Notes: a model not told the origin generated them from the letters alone. 64,000 nucleotides of DNA from Colletotrichum lupini (GCF_023278565.1 NC_064672.1:6014001-6078000), one strand, 5' to 3'. Shown: positions 48,440-61,499, numbered from the stretch's first letter. Translations and numbers: made by a program.

Positions 48440-49854
48440 CTGGCTTCGAGTGTAGTGTGGGGAGTATTCCGGCTCCATTTCGTTGTTGGGGCGGATAGAT
48501 AGGAATAAAACATGTCCGTTACCTGTATCCGTACGCGTCCTCGATGTTCGTATAATCGCTAGCCCGAAGAGGTATGTGTTCCTTAGCCAATGTTTGCTCA
48601 GGGGGGGCAACAGGTGTTGGTTGTGCTGCGGGTTTGCAGGTTTGCGTGGCAGGGCCCCGGCCCCAACATGTTCTTTGAACCCTGGCTCGTCACATTGCAT
48701 GCAGCATTGTACCTTATCATATTCACAATCTGCAAGCATCTTGTGGCTCCAGAGTCGAAGAAAAACCTTTGCCGCGGCCGGGGTTTCGGCAACCTAGTGT
48801 CTTGGCTTCGGACAGCGGTTTACGGCCCGTCCCCGGCAATATCTCGTTGGGCGGCTGAATCTCCGAACCTTACACATGCTTACGCACTGCTATACTTGAC
48901 CTGCTTTCTATTCGAGGGCACGAAAAGTGGGCTTGACAAAGTCTCTAGAGCCTAGACTTTATGGGTTTACGGTAGTACGGTGAACTGTACAGCCTGGCCA
49001 ACAATGGATCCACAAGCGAGTAGTAGCAAACTCATGTAGGTGGGTTATGGTGACTACAGCTATCCGCAATAATGCATCTCACCCATGAACCGGCATGTTT
49101 CACCATATGAGGACGTGTCTTCCTAAAATTTCCGAATGTTTTCCAGAGTAAACGCTTGACATCTGCCCACATGCCGGAAGTGCCTAGGAGGACGGCTGGT
49201 ATTCTCCGCCATTGCAACTACGGCATAGCCGTGGCGTGATCTACTTACCAGCGACAACATAACAGACGTGACATTTGGCTTCTTGCACAGTATTATGATG
49301 CAACCCAATGACAAGTTCTTCTTGTCGTATCAGCGTCTCAGATGCATGGTCATCGTAACTTCGAATATGAAGTCCCAGAAGAACATCGCACACCTCAAAG
49401 CTTCTCCGAGAGGATCCAGTCCCAGAGTTTGATTCCGAGTCGAGATCGTCAGACTTTAAGGATGTCTTGGTCAAGATATCAAGTATGCATCATGCTCAAG
49501 TGACGTGATTAATGATGGCCTTTAGAGTCTGGTTGATGATTTTCCTTTTAAAATCACCAATCATTTGTCTGTTGTTCACGTCCGTACCGTGGTAACATGA
49601 AACTAAGATCACGCCACGTAGTATTATACGGCAATCAAATTTGCCTCTGGATCTCATCCAGCCACTGACATCGGTACTTGACACACTCTTTGTAATTTAT
49701 CAGACAAAATTCGATTCAATCGCTTCAGACTAAAATGTATCTATGCCGAGCTTAATCAGAACAGAGAGGGAATCCTAAACTAACACCACTAATGCCAATT
49801 TTCCAAACTTTTCCTTGCATATCAAAACAGTCCCAAGATCAAACAATTCGTTCC
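48440..49854. other. Convergent 3' region between P450 and isocyanide synthase
   Basis: 1.4 kb between two gene 3' ends. Frames on both strands (for example 48590..48955) lack motifs and start in a GC-rich stretch. No gene is supported. Confidence 0.45.
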
Positions 49855-51914
49855 TTAATCAAAGTGAATGCGCCACATCTCTCTGGGAGAGCCAGCCGTG
49901 AAATCACTGCGGGTGTGCATGGCCAGGATGTTATCGCTGACCAGCAGATCACCCTGTTGCCAGGAGAAGTAGAGGGTGTTTCTTCTGTCGTGGAGGAGGG
50001 AGTCAATGATGTTGCAGATCTCGGTGCTCTCGCTCTCGCTCACGCCCTCGATGACCACGTCAGTGGCGTTAAAGGCAGTCTTGGACTGGGGCCAAGGCTC
50101 GTGATATCGGATGCAGGGCTCTCCGGTCGTGGGGTGGTCGACGACGAGAGGAAGGCCACCCATCTTGGTAGAGTCGAAGGAGCTAGTCTGGACGCTCCAG
50201 GTGAGCTCTCTCAGTCTATCCACAGACAGGTGAGGAGGCAGGTTCTGGAAGAGAAGTCTGGAGGGCGTGAAGAGGGTGAAGCCGGTGTCACTCGGTGAGG
50301 GTGTGATGGAGGTGAAAAACTGGAACCTGTTTTCGGTGTGTTAGGGAAAGAAGCTCATGAAGGTTTTCGCTTGACAAGTTCGCCACAGCGGGGATGTAAC
50401 TTACTTGGGAGGGTTGGGAAGAAGCTTCTCAGTTCCGTCCGCCTGGGGCACTTTGTGGGTCTTGAACAGCCCATCGAAGTGGAATGGCATCCACTCGGCT
50501 GACAGAACGTTGTTCAGACCACGGGTATCGGCACCCTGGTCCTTCACCTCCAGGACGAGACCAAACTTCCATGGCAAGGGAGTGCCGAACTCCTCCGACT
50601 TCTTGACGAACAAGTCGCGATCCTTGGTCTTGGTGAATCCTCTCATGACAACGGGTGAGTTGACCTCGGACAAAGCGCGGACCTTTTTGGCCTCAACGTC
50701 GTGGATGGAGAGCTTCTTGGAGCCGGGGGCCGGGCGGATGAGGAGACCGCAGGGGTACATGGGCTCAAAGACGACGTCCGACTTCCACTGCATCAATTCG
50801 CTCTTCTCGCGGAAGTAGCTAGGTCTTCCCTCCTCGTAGACGAGCTCGTACTTGGGGTCGTTCTCGAAGTCGGCGCGGGGGCCAGTGGTAATGGCGCCGC
50901 TCAGGTCGAAGGCGATCGAGCAGTGCCAGGGAGTGGTGTAGTAGGAAGAGGTGGGAAGAGGGCTGATGGAGATCTTGTTCTCGCCGGTGGAGGGGTGAAT
51001 GGAGAGGCGGATGTGGTCGCGGAAGTTCTCACGGACGGCGCGAGCAAAGGCCTGTGTTTGGAAACTTAATAGTTGAAAAAAGCTGTTGATATCATGTTGC
51101 AACTTACATCACCACGCTGCAGCATCTGCTTGGAGATGTACTCGATGCCAGTCTTGAACTTGGTCTTGGATCGGTCCTCTCCGACGGGGTAGACATGGCG
51201 CAAATCGGTCTCGAGGAACTTGATGTATCCGCGATATGTCAGGCAGGTATCTTCGTTCTTGGAGATCTCGGTGGAGGGGTCGTAGTCAGATCGGCCAAAG
51301 GTGTTAAGAAGGGCGCGGCGGAAGTTGGTAGCGTTCGCAACATATGTGATCTCCTCAAGCTTGTTAGGGAGGTGAGGAAGGTGAACAAGATCCTGAAGGC
51401 GCGAAAAGTCGATGTTGAGCAGGTTCTTCTCGGCAGCAATGTCGCGGAGGGTCTCTCCATATGACCAAACCTCCTTGTCGGGAACACCGAGAAGGTCGTT
51501 GTACACAAGACCGTCAGAAATGATGGTCAACTTCGCGCCGGGCTCGTAGATGTCCTTGATTGCAGAGCAGAGACCGTTGAGGTTGGCGAGAGAGAACTCC
51601 TCAGCCTTATCCGGCAGACGGCTGAGGACCTTGTCCTTTGTGTTGGGCGACTTGAAAGGGAAAGCAGGAAGGCACATGCGGATGGGGCTCTGTGTCTTGA
51701 CTTTTCTGTAGATCTGGGAGAGGAAGCCCAGTCTGCCCTCAAGCTGGGCAGGGCATGTTTCGTGTGGGCGTCTAAGGCGGTAGCGGCAGATGATGTCGAG
51801 AATGTCGGCTGCTTTTGAGAGGGCTTCGTCGTCCATCATCTGAGGTGCCACCTTTGAGATGAGCTGAACCTCTGGTGACGGTTGGCGAACCGGTGTTTCT
51901 ACAAGAGAAGGCAT
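49855..51914 (-). CDS. Two-domain isocyanide synthase-TauD dioxygenase, 641 aa, 3 exons
   Basis: Exons 51914..51108, 51051..50405 and 50326..49855 join in phase to 641 aa. Residues about 30-300 are a DIT1/PvcA isocyanide synthase domain: AADILDIICRYRLRRP, FKSPNTKDKVLSRLPD, then PGAKLTIISDGLVYNDLLGV and the YGETLRDIAAE helix. This family converts the amine of an amino acid (Tyr, Trp, Val and others) to an isonitrile. Residues about 320-641 are a TauD/TfdA Fe(II)/2-oxoglutarate dioxygenase with the metal triad His460-x-Asp462 (PFHFDG) and His622 (ILAMHTRSDF), and Arg633 as likely 2-oxoglutarate anchor; in known pathways the partner oxygenase desaturates or decarboxylates the isonitrile. ICS-TauD fusions are known in fungal xanthocillin-type clusters. 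Nothing is missing. Product identity is unknown. Confidence 0.92.
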
Positions 51915-53981
51915 GTCGTTGAATGTGGCTGAAGTAGAGGCGAAGAGGACTGAAAAGGTATGAAGAGGTTAGGGTAATGGAGGCTTGATTAACAAGATAA
52001 ACGACGATCAAAGTAAGTTTAAGGCTGGCAGATGCAGCTGGGTCTTAATGCAATTTGAGCCTGGTCTAGTAGAGAAAAACCTTCCAAAGTCTCGGGAGAC
52101 GCAACCGGCTTATATCCAGCTTCCTTTCGTAGCATAGCCTGCCAACGTTGCATCTGCATACAGACTTGCTCGGAGATGACGATCACAGGGAAAGGGTAAT
52201 GGCAAGGAGCAGCGGGCCAAGTCGCGGCACTGGCCGTGATGGGCTCGGAGCTGCGTCAGGTCACATCTGGCCATCCCCCATATCAAGGCCCATAACGGTC
52301 TTATTCCGGTCCTCTTCATCCACAATTCCCGTGGTTGTTCGATACACAATGTCGCCACTAGGGGTCAATAGCAAAACGTCTAGAAGGATGGTAAGATGGT
52401 AAGGATTTGCCCACGGAATCAATATGCACCCGGCATCGTGGCCCTGTCGAAGGATGTCATACCATGCATGACCTTCTTTTCTTTTCTTTTTTTCGTACTC
52501 TACGTAGCATACGGAGTACTCTTGATTGTTTTTCCTAATCTTCACCCGGCTTCCATCGTCGATTGAGTCAGTGCCGCCACCCCACTACCCAGGAACGGCC
52601 CCATCAGGATCAGGAAACTCATGCGCTCCATCGGACATGGACCAAGTTTGAAGGGCTGACAGCTAAACGACCCACGTCACGGTGGACACCTGCCTGACAT
52701 AGCCGGCTGAAGACTCGAAGGAGGAATCAAGTGTGTGGCCACTGGCCAGTGCAAGATCTAAGTTGCAGCCGCGCGGGAGTCGTCAAGGGAAGGTGAAAAG
52801 ATCCTGGTTTGGATCCTCTGGGAGGCGTACCAGTGTGGGGAGGGTACCACTTGTGTGAAAACAGACAAAGAATCGAGCCACCAACGTCAGGCTAGGCTAT
52901 TGACAGTCTGGTTCATCCCAGGTCAAGCCGCGGCAGATGGATGGCTGAACCGTTGAACATAGTCGTAGACCCCGACTAGTAGGGGGCCAGATTCCGCACC
53001 GGCAGGATCCTCCCGCGGCTGTGGGGACAGGGGCCCCCCGAGGAGAGCAAAAACGCGCCTTTCCCGATCGGCTTTCTGGACCGTGACACGATGCCTGGGA
53101 TGGCATGGCGAAAGATTGGGAGTACCACGGCGCAGATTCCTCACTTGGGCAGGTCTAGCCAGATAGCCGGGATTACAGCTGCATTGCTACATTGGCATGT
53201 CGTGGCATGTCACATTAAGATCGTCGGAACAACATTCAGGTTTGTAAGGTCGATTGCTCTTTGCGGAGTGCATCCACAGTCGTGTGTGGTCGATGCGTAG
53301 CATTCGATTCCAGGTCAGGAAGAACCCCGGCGCGCTCCGATATCAGACGATTATCCGCGGTATTGCTTCGAGCATCGGTCACACCGGAGGGGGCTCGGCT
53401 CAAGGCACGGCGCACTCTTCGGCCGTCGACCGTAAGTAGTCCCGGACTTGGCCTTGGTTCATTGATGTCAGGCCTCGCCGGTCAGGCCTCGTCGGTTAAG
53501 GGATAGCTTAGGGGGGCATAAAGAGGGGGACCAAGCAACAAAGGAGCAGCTCAGGCATATATAGAGCGCTGGTAGTACACCTCGAGGGAAGGGCAGATTT
53601 CAGTAATTCCTCTTTTAGACCCTAACAGCAGTTGGCCTCTGTGAGCTTCTTCCCTGTGTCGTACACCTATTGACAATTGATGTCAGATATCAAGTAAGCC
53701 ACCCATCGAACAATACCTGCTGGTTCCGCGTAAGACAATGCCTATGCCCCTGATCCGATCGATTTAGTAATCGGTAGTCGTTCGACCTGCATTTCAGATT
53801 TTTTTCTTCCGAACTCATCGTACTCGGGCAATCCTACCAATAACTATACTTATCTTGGACATTGACGACTTACACGGAGCTGAACCCTTGCGACCAACAT
53901 CACTGCATCAACTTTAACCTTTGTCATTCACTCTCACAACCTCTCTTGACACCACGCGCAAGTAACATTCAGTCAGTAATC
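51915..53981. promoter_or_regulatory. Bidirectional promoter of isocyanide synthase and FAD monooxygenase
   Basis: About 2.1 kb between divergent starts, with CCGG-rich patches near 53020-53130 and 53390-53470 and a direct GTCAGGCCTCG(C/T)CGGT repeat near 53468-53496. No protein-coding frame of merit. Divergent arrangement around one spacer is common for co-regulated cluster genes. I found no copper-regulator type TTTGC(T/G)CA site here. Confidence 0.45.
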
Positions 53982-56149
53982 ATGGGCTCTATTCCTCGCG
54001 AGACTCTTGAAACCGAGGTCGATCTGGCCATCATTGGCGGTGAGTATTCCTGCCGACTTACACAGATGAGTAGACAATGAAATCTGACTCAAGGGTGCAG
54101 GCGGGCCAACTGGTCTTCTCACCGGCTACCTCGCAGAGCAGCTTGGTGTGAAGGTATGCATTATTGGTAAGTTGGCGAAGATAAGCTCTTCAAGTTAAGC
54201 TTCAGTGTTAACACGCAAAACAGACAGCAAGAATGCGCCTCTTGAATTGGGCAGAGCCGATGCACTCAACGCTCGTACCCAACAAGCTCTTGAAGTCGTT
54301 GGCATCCTTGACGACCTTATCTCACAAGGCATCACCTGCAATAGTAGGCTCTGAACCACCTTCCTGATTTGATGAGAACGCAAAAGCTGACACAATTTGC
54401 AGCGAGTTCAACCTTTGCGGATGGTGAATTCAAGTCGCGCCAAAGCCAATGGTGGACTGGTCTTGAGCACTGCTTCCGCAAGAACTTCCTGATGATTGGC
54501 CAGCCCGCTGTCGAGAAGGTCCTTGCAGAGAGACTCAAGACGCCCGTCTGCTTTGGCGAAGTCGTCACTTCTATCTCAGAGGACAAGAACGGCGTGGTGA
54601 CGACAACAAACAAGGGGCGAGTGATCCGCAGCAAGTATGCGGTGGGAGCCGATGGCGCTCGCTCCACAGTCCGCAACACGCTGGGAATCACCTTCACCGG
54701 GACCAAGCCCGAGATGATCTGGGCCGTTTTGGACACTTTCATTGACACGTCGTTCCCCGTCTGCTCCGAGATCATTACGTTTCAGCTAAACGGCCAGAGC
54801 CGAGTCTCGTGGATCCCCCGGGAGCGTGGCATGGCCAGATTCTACATCCTGCTTGATGGCGAGATCACGCAGGAGAAGGCCGAGAATTCCATCCGCGAGC
54901 ACATGGCTCCTCACCGAGTGGACTTCAAGAAGACGGAGTGGTTCAGCACGTTTGATGGTAAGCGGCACCCTGGCACAGCGAGCCGGCGGCATAGCCCGCT
55001 CTTGCAACATGCCATCCAAATGCTGTTACATGAAGATAGCTGACACTGCATACAGTCAAGGAGCGTATTGCATCGACATTCGTCTCTCAGAACGGAGGCG
55101 GCCGCATTATCTTGGCAGGTGATGCAGCGCACGTTCACTCGGTGAACGGTGGCCAAGGCCTCAACACCGGTATTGCCGACGCGTTTGCGCTATCATGGAG
55201 GCTGGCACAAGCCATCACAAACGACAAGCTCAGCCCTGACGCGGCTGATAAGCTGATCAGGAGCTACGACATTGAGCGGCGCACCGTTGCCCAGGGCGTC
55301 ATCGACGTTGCAGCGAAGCTTGTCAGAGACACAGTTCGAACGGCAAAGGAGTACGTCTCCACAATCGAGAAAAACGCTGGGTACATCACAGGTAAGCTTG
55401 TCTTGCATGTTTATTGCGCTGTATTCTCCTAGCTTCCCCCCCCCTCCTAAGTCCCCGAGCCGGAGTCCTCTTAGGGCTGCGCTTCTGTTCTCCTAAACTC
55501 TGTTTGAGTGTCTGGCCCCCTTCATGGATGGGACATGGAGACCACTGCAGATTCGGGAAGTCCTTCCAGAATCCCTAGACCACCCTACCATGCGACAATC
55601 CCTCTACTCCACGTTTCTCCACGCTCCCGAAACCTAGCAGTCTTCAAGCATGCTGCGTAGCGGCAAGAATCTTCGGCTAATCTTCTTTCACCAACTAATA
55701 CCTTAGGCATGGGCGTGTCTTACGATGGCACTGGCTCCCCCCTGATCCAAGAGGCCCCCAGCCAGGGCATCTGGACCGCCGGCCGGCGCTGTCCGGATGT
55801 CTTCCTGACGCCAGCATCCGGAGAAGAGCCGAAGCGCTTGTATGATCTTGTCGCTGGCAAGTATGGCAAGCATTTGGTGCTGAAGATTGGACGACAGTCG
55901 AATGGTCCCGCCTTGGGAGATGGTCTCCAGGATTTGGCCAGACTCTTCACCGTCGCCCCCCACAATGCGGAGACTCCTCGTACGACCGCTGTGAATGAAG
56001 ATTCTTCATCGCCAGAAACGTCCTTCTCAGCCGAGTGGGCGAAGGACGATGACGACTTCACCGTTGTCGTCAGACCCGACATGTACATTGGCTACGTCGG
56101 TCTCGGAGGAGATGGGTGGAAGGATTACCTGTCGTACCTGACTCAGTAA
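53982..56149 (+). CDS. Phenol hydroxylase-like FAD monooxygenase (PheA/TfdB family), 525 aa, 6 exons
   Basis: Exons 53982..54039, 54101..54166, 54224..54343, 54403..54957, 55056..55391 and 55707..56149 join in phase to 525 aa. The dinucleotide motif LAIIGGGPTGLLTGYLA is assembled across the first intron. The DG motif is YAVGADGARSTVR and the GD motif LAGDAAHVHSVNGGQGLNTGIADA. The C-terminal 150 residues resemble the thioredoxin-like tail of phenol 2-monooxygenases but are short. Such enzymes hydroxylate aromatic rings ortho to a hydroxyl, or epoxidise. The fifth intron (315 nt) is unusually long for this locus. Divergent from the isocyanide synthase, so a tailoring role on a tyrosine-derived isocyanide is the simplest reading; a role in aromatic degradation next door is the alternative. 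Confidence 0.88.
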
Positions 56150-58327
56150 CGGGTGTGACAAGCAAGTTTTTTGCGACGATGATGTTTTTGTTTTTAGACA
56201 AGATGATGTACCATTACCGGATTTACTGGAGCGAACGCCCAAAACGGGCAAACGAAATTCTTTTTAGAGAGACCCCTGATAGCTCAATTTACGGATAGAC
56301 AAAAACCCACGTTTAGTATTCACACACCTCTCGCAATGTGATTGATCATCGTCAGCCAATTGGGATGGGCACGGTGATCTAAACTCCCTTGTTGGCCCCC
56401 GTTACGGTGCACATGGAGCTGTCATATGCAGATAATATATCACATCGTGCCCACACATCGTCGCTTTCCTCTGTGCGAATTACGGATACGTTGTCATTTA
56501 TCGTTCGCCCCCAACGTGACGCTGCGCGTCGATTCAATCGCTTGCTTGTTCAGGGGACTCGTAACCGAAACCGAAGAGCCGAAAAGACCGAGGAAGACCT
56601 ATCGGCTCTTGATAGCTGATAACGCGAAAGGGCCCAGCATTATTAGGTTGTGCTTCTTCAGCACACAATCTGCAACTTTATTTGGAGTTGCTGCGGCCTT
56701 ACTGCGACCTGCCACATTGATCTCCAGACAATCGCTACGGGACCCCATTCCGAGTCCCGACGACCGCCACGTTCCGTCGGCTCGGAACTGGCACTGCAGA
56801 AAGCGCGGAACCGAACCGAAGACAAGCTTGAACCAAGTCGAACCAACATCAGGTTACAGACCAGGAATGTGGGATACTCCGTAGTTTCCCTGAATAAACA
56901 CGTCATCATCCTGAGACTCCCCCCACGCCGACGGTTTTTCCGGTTGTCATGCAAAAGGCAGATATTTTCATGTTTTCTTCATCCCACCGGTGCGCGCGCC
57001 GGCAACTAGGGCGGCAACTAGCGGGATTTTGCGGTTTGTTTCTCAGGGCTCTTAGCTAATAAACTGCTAAGTCAGCGTTGTTGACAATTCAGTCCCCGAT
57101 TTTCGATCACCGCGCCAAGACGTACATAAGGAGGGCCTCGGCATCTTTTTTATCTATGAACAGGAGCCTCGGACTGATTTTGTCTGCAGTTCGGCGTTCA
57201 GATAGCAGACAACGACGCCAAAAAGCTGATAAGACGCTACCAAACGACGGACCATGGCCGAACAGGCCAGAAAGACTCAAAGAAGCATTTTCTCATTCAC
57301 CGCCCAGTGTAACCTAACCATAATCGCACAAGAATTATCAATCGTCAACTCCACTACTCCGAAGTTTCGACGAGGTTCAAATGCCTCAAAGCCGTTGGCA
57401 TTCGCAGATTCCAGAAGAGGTCCGAGACGTTGGAGGATTCTCGCAATGTGACATGATGAAGCCCCCCTCGTTGCGGACACATTTGACTAGGGGAGTCCGC
57501 CTCATAAATGCCAAAAATGATGTGTAGCTTGCGAGTTCATCATTGTACGAGTGAAATGTTCAGTAATAGACTACTCTGACACTTTTTGTTTTCCGTCTAC
57601 CGCAGCCTGCAACGTTGATCCCTATCCGCTCTGGCCGATCCGACTTCCTCATTGGGCCTCGAACCACCATAATCCTCAAGCTTTCTGACTCTTCAGACCG
57701 CGTCAAGACTTGTCTGGTCTCCGAGACGTTGGAAGTTTCCCGAACAATAACAGCCAGGGCCACTGTGCCTGACTTACACCTTATTTTACTCGCGGCCCCT
57801 CGCCTCAGGTTATTTACATCCCACCTGGAAACGGTAAGGTTACCGCTATACTTTCCCCCAAGTCATCGCAACAACGACATACTTGGAGGTCCATCTGGTC
57901 TCTGTAACGTGGCCTGCGACCGCGGGCGGCGCAACCCGAGCTGCGGCGAGGCCCAGGCGGCTTTTTGGGGGGTCCGTGGAGGGCTCCGTCTATTGTACTT
58001 AAACAAAATGGAAGGCTAATTTTCCATTGTTGCTCGTTCTTTTGCTCAGGTGGGAGAACTGGATAGATGTCAGAAAGGCCTGCTGAGCAAGCTCTTTACC
58101 TATCGTTAATTCATTCATTTCGTCGTCGTCGCTGGATGATCTCTCGCTCTGTTAATCAAGCCGGCCTTGACAACGAATCAGTACGACCAACGCCACAGCC
58201 GCAGTCAAGTCCACCAATCGAGGAAAGGACCGCACGACATACCATCCCGGTAGTTGCATCACCGCCGCCTGCAGCGCTAGCAATAACCGCGGTCGATACT
58301 ACCCAACCTATTCGTATTGAGAGAACC
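56150..58327. other. Intergenic upstream of the MFS gene
   Basis: 2.2 kb without a supported gene. Short direct repeats are present: TCCGAGACGTTGGA at 57421 and 57720, and TCTCGCAATGTGA near 56329 and 57433. An in-frame extension of the MFS reading frame starts at 58067. Confidence 0.45.
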
Positions 58328-59900
58328 ATGGAGTACACATCCGATAAAGAAAAGCCCTACGGGCCGGGCGAAGACCCAATGCAGAAGCTCGATGAAGAGA
58401 GCGGTAGCGATGGTATTGATGAGTTCAAGTCACCGCCGCCGTCGCCCACTAAGCCGACGGGGCCCCCGAATGGAGGCTTGAAAGCCTGGATGCAAGTTCT
58501 TGGCTCGTTTTTCATTTATTTCAACACGTGGGGTAAGTCATAAGTCGGACCATCCGCCCATACAGTAATTTCAAGTCCTGTGCACTGCCTTTTTGGGGCA
58601 AATGAAATCCCGCGGGCTCCCGCATAGCCTGCATCAATTTGGGGATTAAGCCAAGCAATGAGCGCGTTCAGAACTAACAGTATTCCAGGACTTGTTGCCA
58701 GTTTCGGTACCTTCCAGGTCTACTATGAGGGTCACCTCCTGAAGGAACACAGCTCTTTCGCTATTTCCACAATTGGCTCGTTGCAAAGTTTCTTGATGGT
58801 GTTTCTGGGCCTCTTTGCCGGCCCCATCTTTGATTTGGGATACGCCAAGCAACTTCTCTGGGTGGGAACCACATTGATCGTCACCGGGTCTATCCTCCAG
58901 AGTCTCAGCCACAATCTTTGGCAACTCTTGTTAACACAAGGTCTCTGTGTCGGCATTGGACAGGGAAGTTTAGCTGTGCTGGGAGTTGCTATCTTATCGC
59001 CGTGGTTCACGACTAAGCTACCCATGGCAACCGGCATTGCAGCGGCTGGAAGCGGTGTTGGCGGGTAAGTCTTCCCTCACCAAAAATCTCCGGCTCAGAA
59101 AGTATCCCGCCGGCTAAGGCTGGCCATCCGTACTAACATCGTGTTCTCATAGCCTGGTATTGCCGATTCTTTTCAGATCGATACAGCCAGAAATTGGCTT
59201 CCGCTGGACTGTGCGCACCATGGCGCTGATCGCGCTCACAACCCTTAGCATTTCCATCGTGACCATGGAACCGCCTAAACCTTCAGCTTTCAGAAGACCC
59301 TTGATTGACCGCACTGCCTTCAAAGACGCCCCGTATCTACTTTTCGTGGCCGCCTGCTGCCTCGTGTTCCTTGGCATGTACACTCCGTTCGTCTACATTC
59401 CGGGATACGCGTTGGCAAGGCATGCTGTCAGCACAGAGATCGACAAGTATCTGCTTGCGATCCTCAACGGCGCATCCATTGTCGGCCGCACCGTACCAAT
59501 CTTATTCACCGCTCAACTCGGTCGAATGAACATGCTCATCGTCGCAGTAGCGGCCTTATCCATCTCGGCATTCTGTCTCTCGGCAGTCACCCACACTCCT
59601 GCGTTGTTGGTGACGGTCATCTTTTACGGAACCAGCAGCGGAGCATTCTTCTCTCTGCAGCCGGCTACATTTTCTCTTCTCACGGAGGACAAGAAGTACA
59701 TCGGAACCAGACTTGGTATGGCTTATGCCGTAATGTCTGTTGCTCTGTTGCTAGGTTCTCCCGTTGGCGGCGCACTCGTACGCTCTGTAGGCTACATTAG
59801 CGCCTGGATCTGGGCAGGAGTGACCCTCGGGCTGGGTAGCATCACAATCGCATGTTCGCGAGGCATGGCAACTAAGTGGGATTGGAAGAAAACGCTTTAG
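58328..59900 (+). CDS. MFS transporter, monocarboxylate-transporter-like, 442 aa, 3 exons
   Basis: Exons 58328..58532, 58689..59064 and 59153..59900 join in phase. The ATG at 58328 (MEYTSDKEK, good ACCATGG context) gives 442 aa, typical of the fungal MCT group; an in-frame ATG at 58067 would add 87 low-complexity residues. After a disordered acidic/Pro-rich N-terminus the motif GGLKAWMQVLGSFFIYFNTWG opens the first membrane segment (quoted here for the MCT signature GGLKAWMQV), followed by LVASFGTFQVYYE. About 12 segments follow. These carriers move organic acids or export metabolites at the plasma membrane. Position next to the isocyanide synthase and FAD monooxygenase suggests export of the cluster product. 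Confidence 0.88.
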
Positions 59901-60702
59901 TTGCCCCAAGTTTTGCATAACCAGACTTGTCTAATAACATAGAGATGATACCCTGATAGATTTCTGTAGACTAGCTTAGCCTAGATGACTCACCGCTTAA
60001 TGCTTACATGATGTTGATGCCACCAATCCGGATGTATTTTGCTTCGTCTCAAGTGCGATGTTGATCGAGTCCAGTTGAGCCAGCTCTTACCAGCTGATCC
60101 TTCATCCCCTGGGCTACAATAGTTCTACAGTAGTAATGTAATTATGAAGTAATAAACGCTCTCTGCGCACTCCTAGTGGTCAATAGATTCCCAGGCAGAT
60201 GCCCAAGTAGTCGGCTTCGACTGAGGTACCATTTCCCACACTCAGTGCAAACTTGGCTCTCCCGTACATAGTGAGACACTGACTAGTAACCATCCCAGCT
60301 CGGATGAAAATTGCATACGCGGCACGCATAGAACCAGTCGTGCCAGGAACCATCTGGGGCGACATCTCACGCGTCCAATTAAGCATATTCGAGCCTTTTC
60401 TTTTATGTAAGTAGCGTATTGTCTTGGCACACACTCAGCCTCTTGGCCCCTATTCTCTTAGTCACTTTGTCTCGCTCCATCTACTCGGCATTGTCTACTT
60501 CAGCATGGATAAAGTAAACAGAACGGAGCACCCGATGAGTCGGATTCTCCAGCCAACGCCAAGAAATTGATAGGTGTTCCACACGTAGTTTCCCATGGCA
60601 AGCACAAACCTTCCGTATCCTTGGTAGAGAACCATCGGCCCTACTTCAAAAAGGACCCTGAGCTCCACTACGGATTCAGTGGAGATCAGGCAAAAGGGTT
60701 AG
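59901..60702. other. Intergenic between MFS gene and tRNA-Pro
   Basis: 0.8 kb with the 3' region of the MFS gene; no coding frame is supported. Confidence 0.5.
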
Positions 60703-60795
60703 GGCCCTGGCCAGGATTCGAACCTGGGGCCTCTTCCAAGTGGATGTGTTTAATGACAACCCTAAGGAAGAATCATACCGCTAGACCACCAGGGC
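60703..60795 (-). tRNA. tRNA-Pro(AGG) with a ~21-nt intron
   Basis: On the minus strand the acceptor stem GCCCTGG pairs fully with CCAGGGC. The D arm GTCTAGCGGTATGAT is the tRNA-Pro form. Anticodon stem CTTCC/GGAAG holds the loop TT-AGG-G, broken after position 37 by an intron of about 21 nt. The T arm is CCAGG-TTCGAAT-CCTGG. All stems are intact, so it should be functional. Confidence 0.92.
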
Positions 60796-61499
60796 GTTGG
60801 CAAACTCACGATAGTCGGTAAGTTGCTGGGAGGAGCGGCCGTTGCTTCGTCTCTTCATCCACAGCGAGCATTGCATCAAGGGCTCGACATGTCGTGTTGC
60901 TTCATCCAGAGTGCGCACGGACCCTGAAGTGACGGACTAGAACAATGGTGTTGATGTAGCTCTGTTTCTTATGTACACTGGAACAGCACATGCTTGTTCC
61001 AGCGGTGCTTGTTGTGGGAAGTGCTGTGAGAAGTAGCAACTCGTGCGGATAGACCAAAGTTCATGGCGCTTTGGAGCCTCATTTCACCCGTGGGAGCATT
61101 CGATTATGCCTCAATGCTGTTTCTGGTATTTCAAGCATGCCAAAAGTAAGTAATATGGAGTAGTTGCGAATAATTCTTTGACTAGATAGCTATTATTGTG
61201 TTCGGGGATCATACGAGACTGTGGTCTCGTGGGTGACTTGAATTCGAGCGGCCGTTGACGGCGTGACTCGACCATCGTTTCTATTCGCAAATGAGACTGA
61301 CTAACGCCATTGAAGTCACTTCATTAGCCGCATGATCTATTCCGCTACAGGTCCTTCGGTGCTGATTTGATTCAGATTCGATAACTGTCTCCCGCTCACT
61401 GAAAATATCCGTGCGGTACCTCCTTCCAGACCATAACTCAGCTTCGTCATCGCTACATTTTGCTTTTACCGAACTCTTTTCTGGAAGATCATCATGTGA
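60796..61499. other. Intergenic
   Basis: 0.7 kb between the tRNA and the rhodopsin-domain gene 3' end; nothing is seen. Confidence 0.5.

Noticed and set aside
50701..51069. 122-codon plus-strand frame opposite the isocyanide synthase gene
   Set aside because: A shadow of the TauD/ICS coding frame with Gly/Asp/Val bias.
58041..58048. TTTGCTCA upstream of the MFS gene (also at 48593..48600), matching a Mac1-type copper element
   Set aside because: About two matches are expected by chance in 64 kb on both strands, and none lies in the isocyanide synthase promoter.
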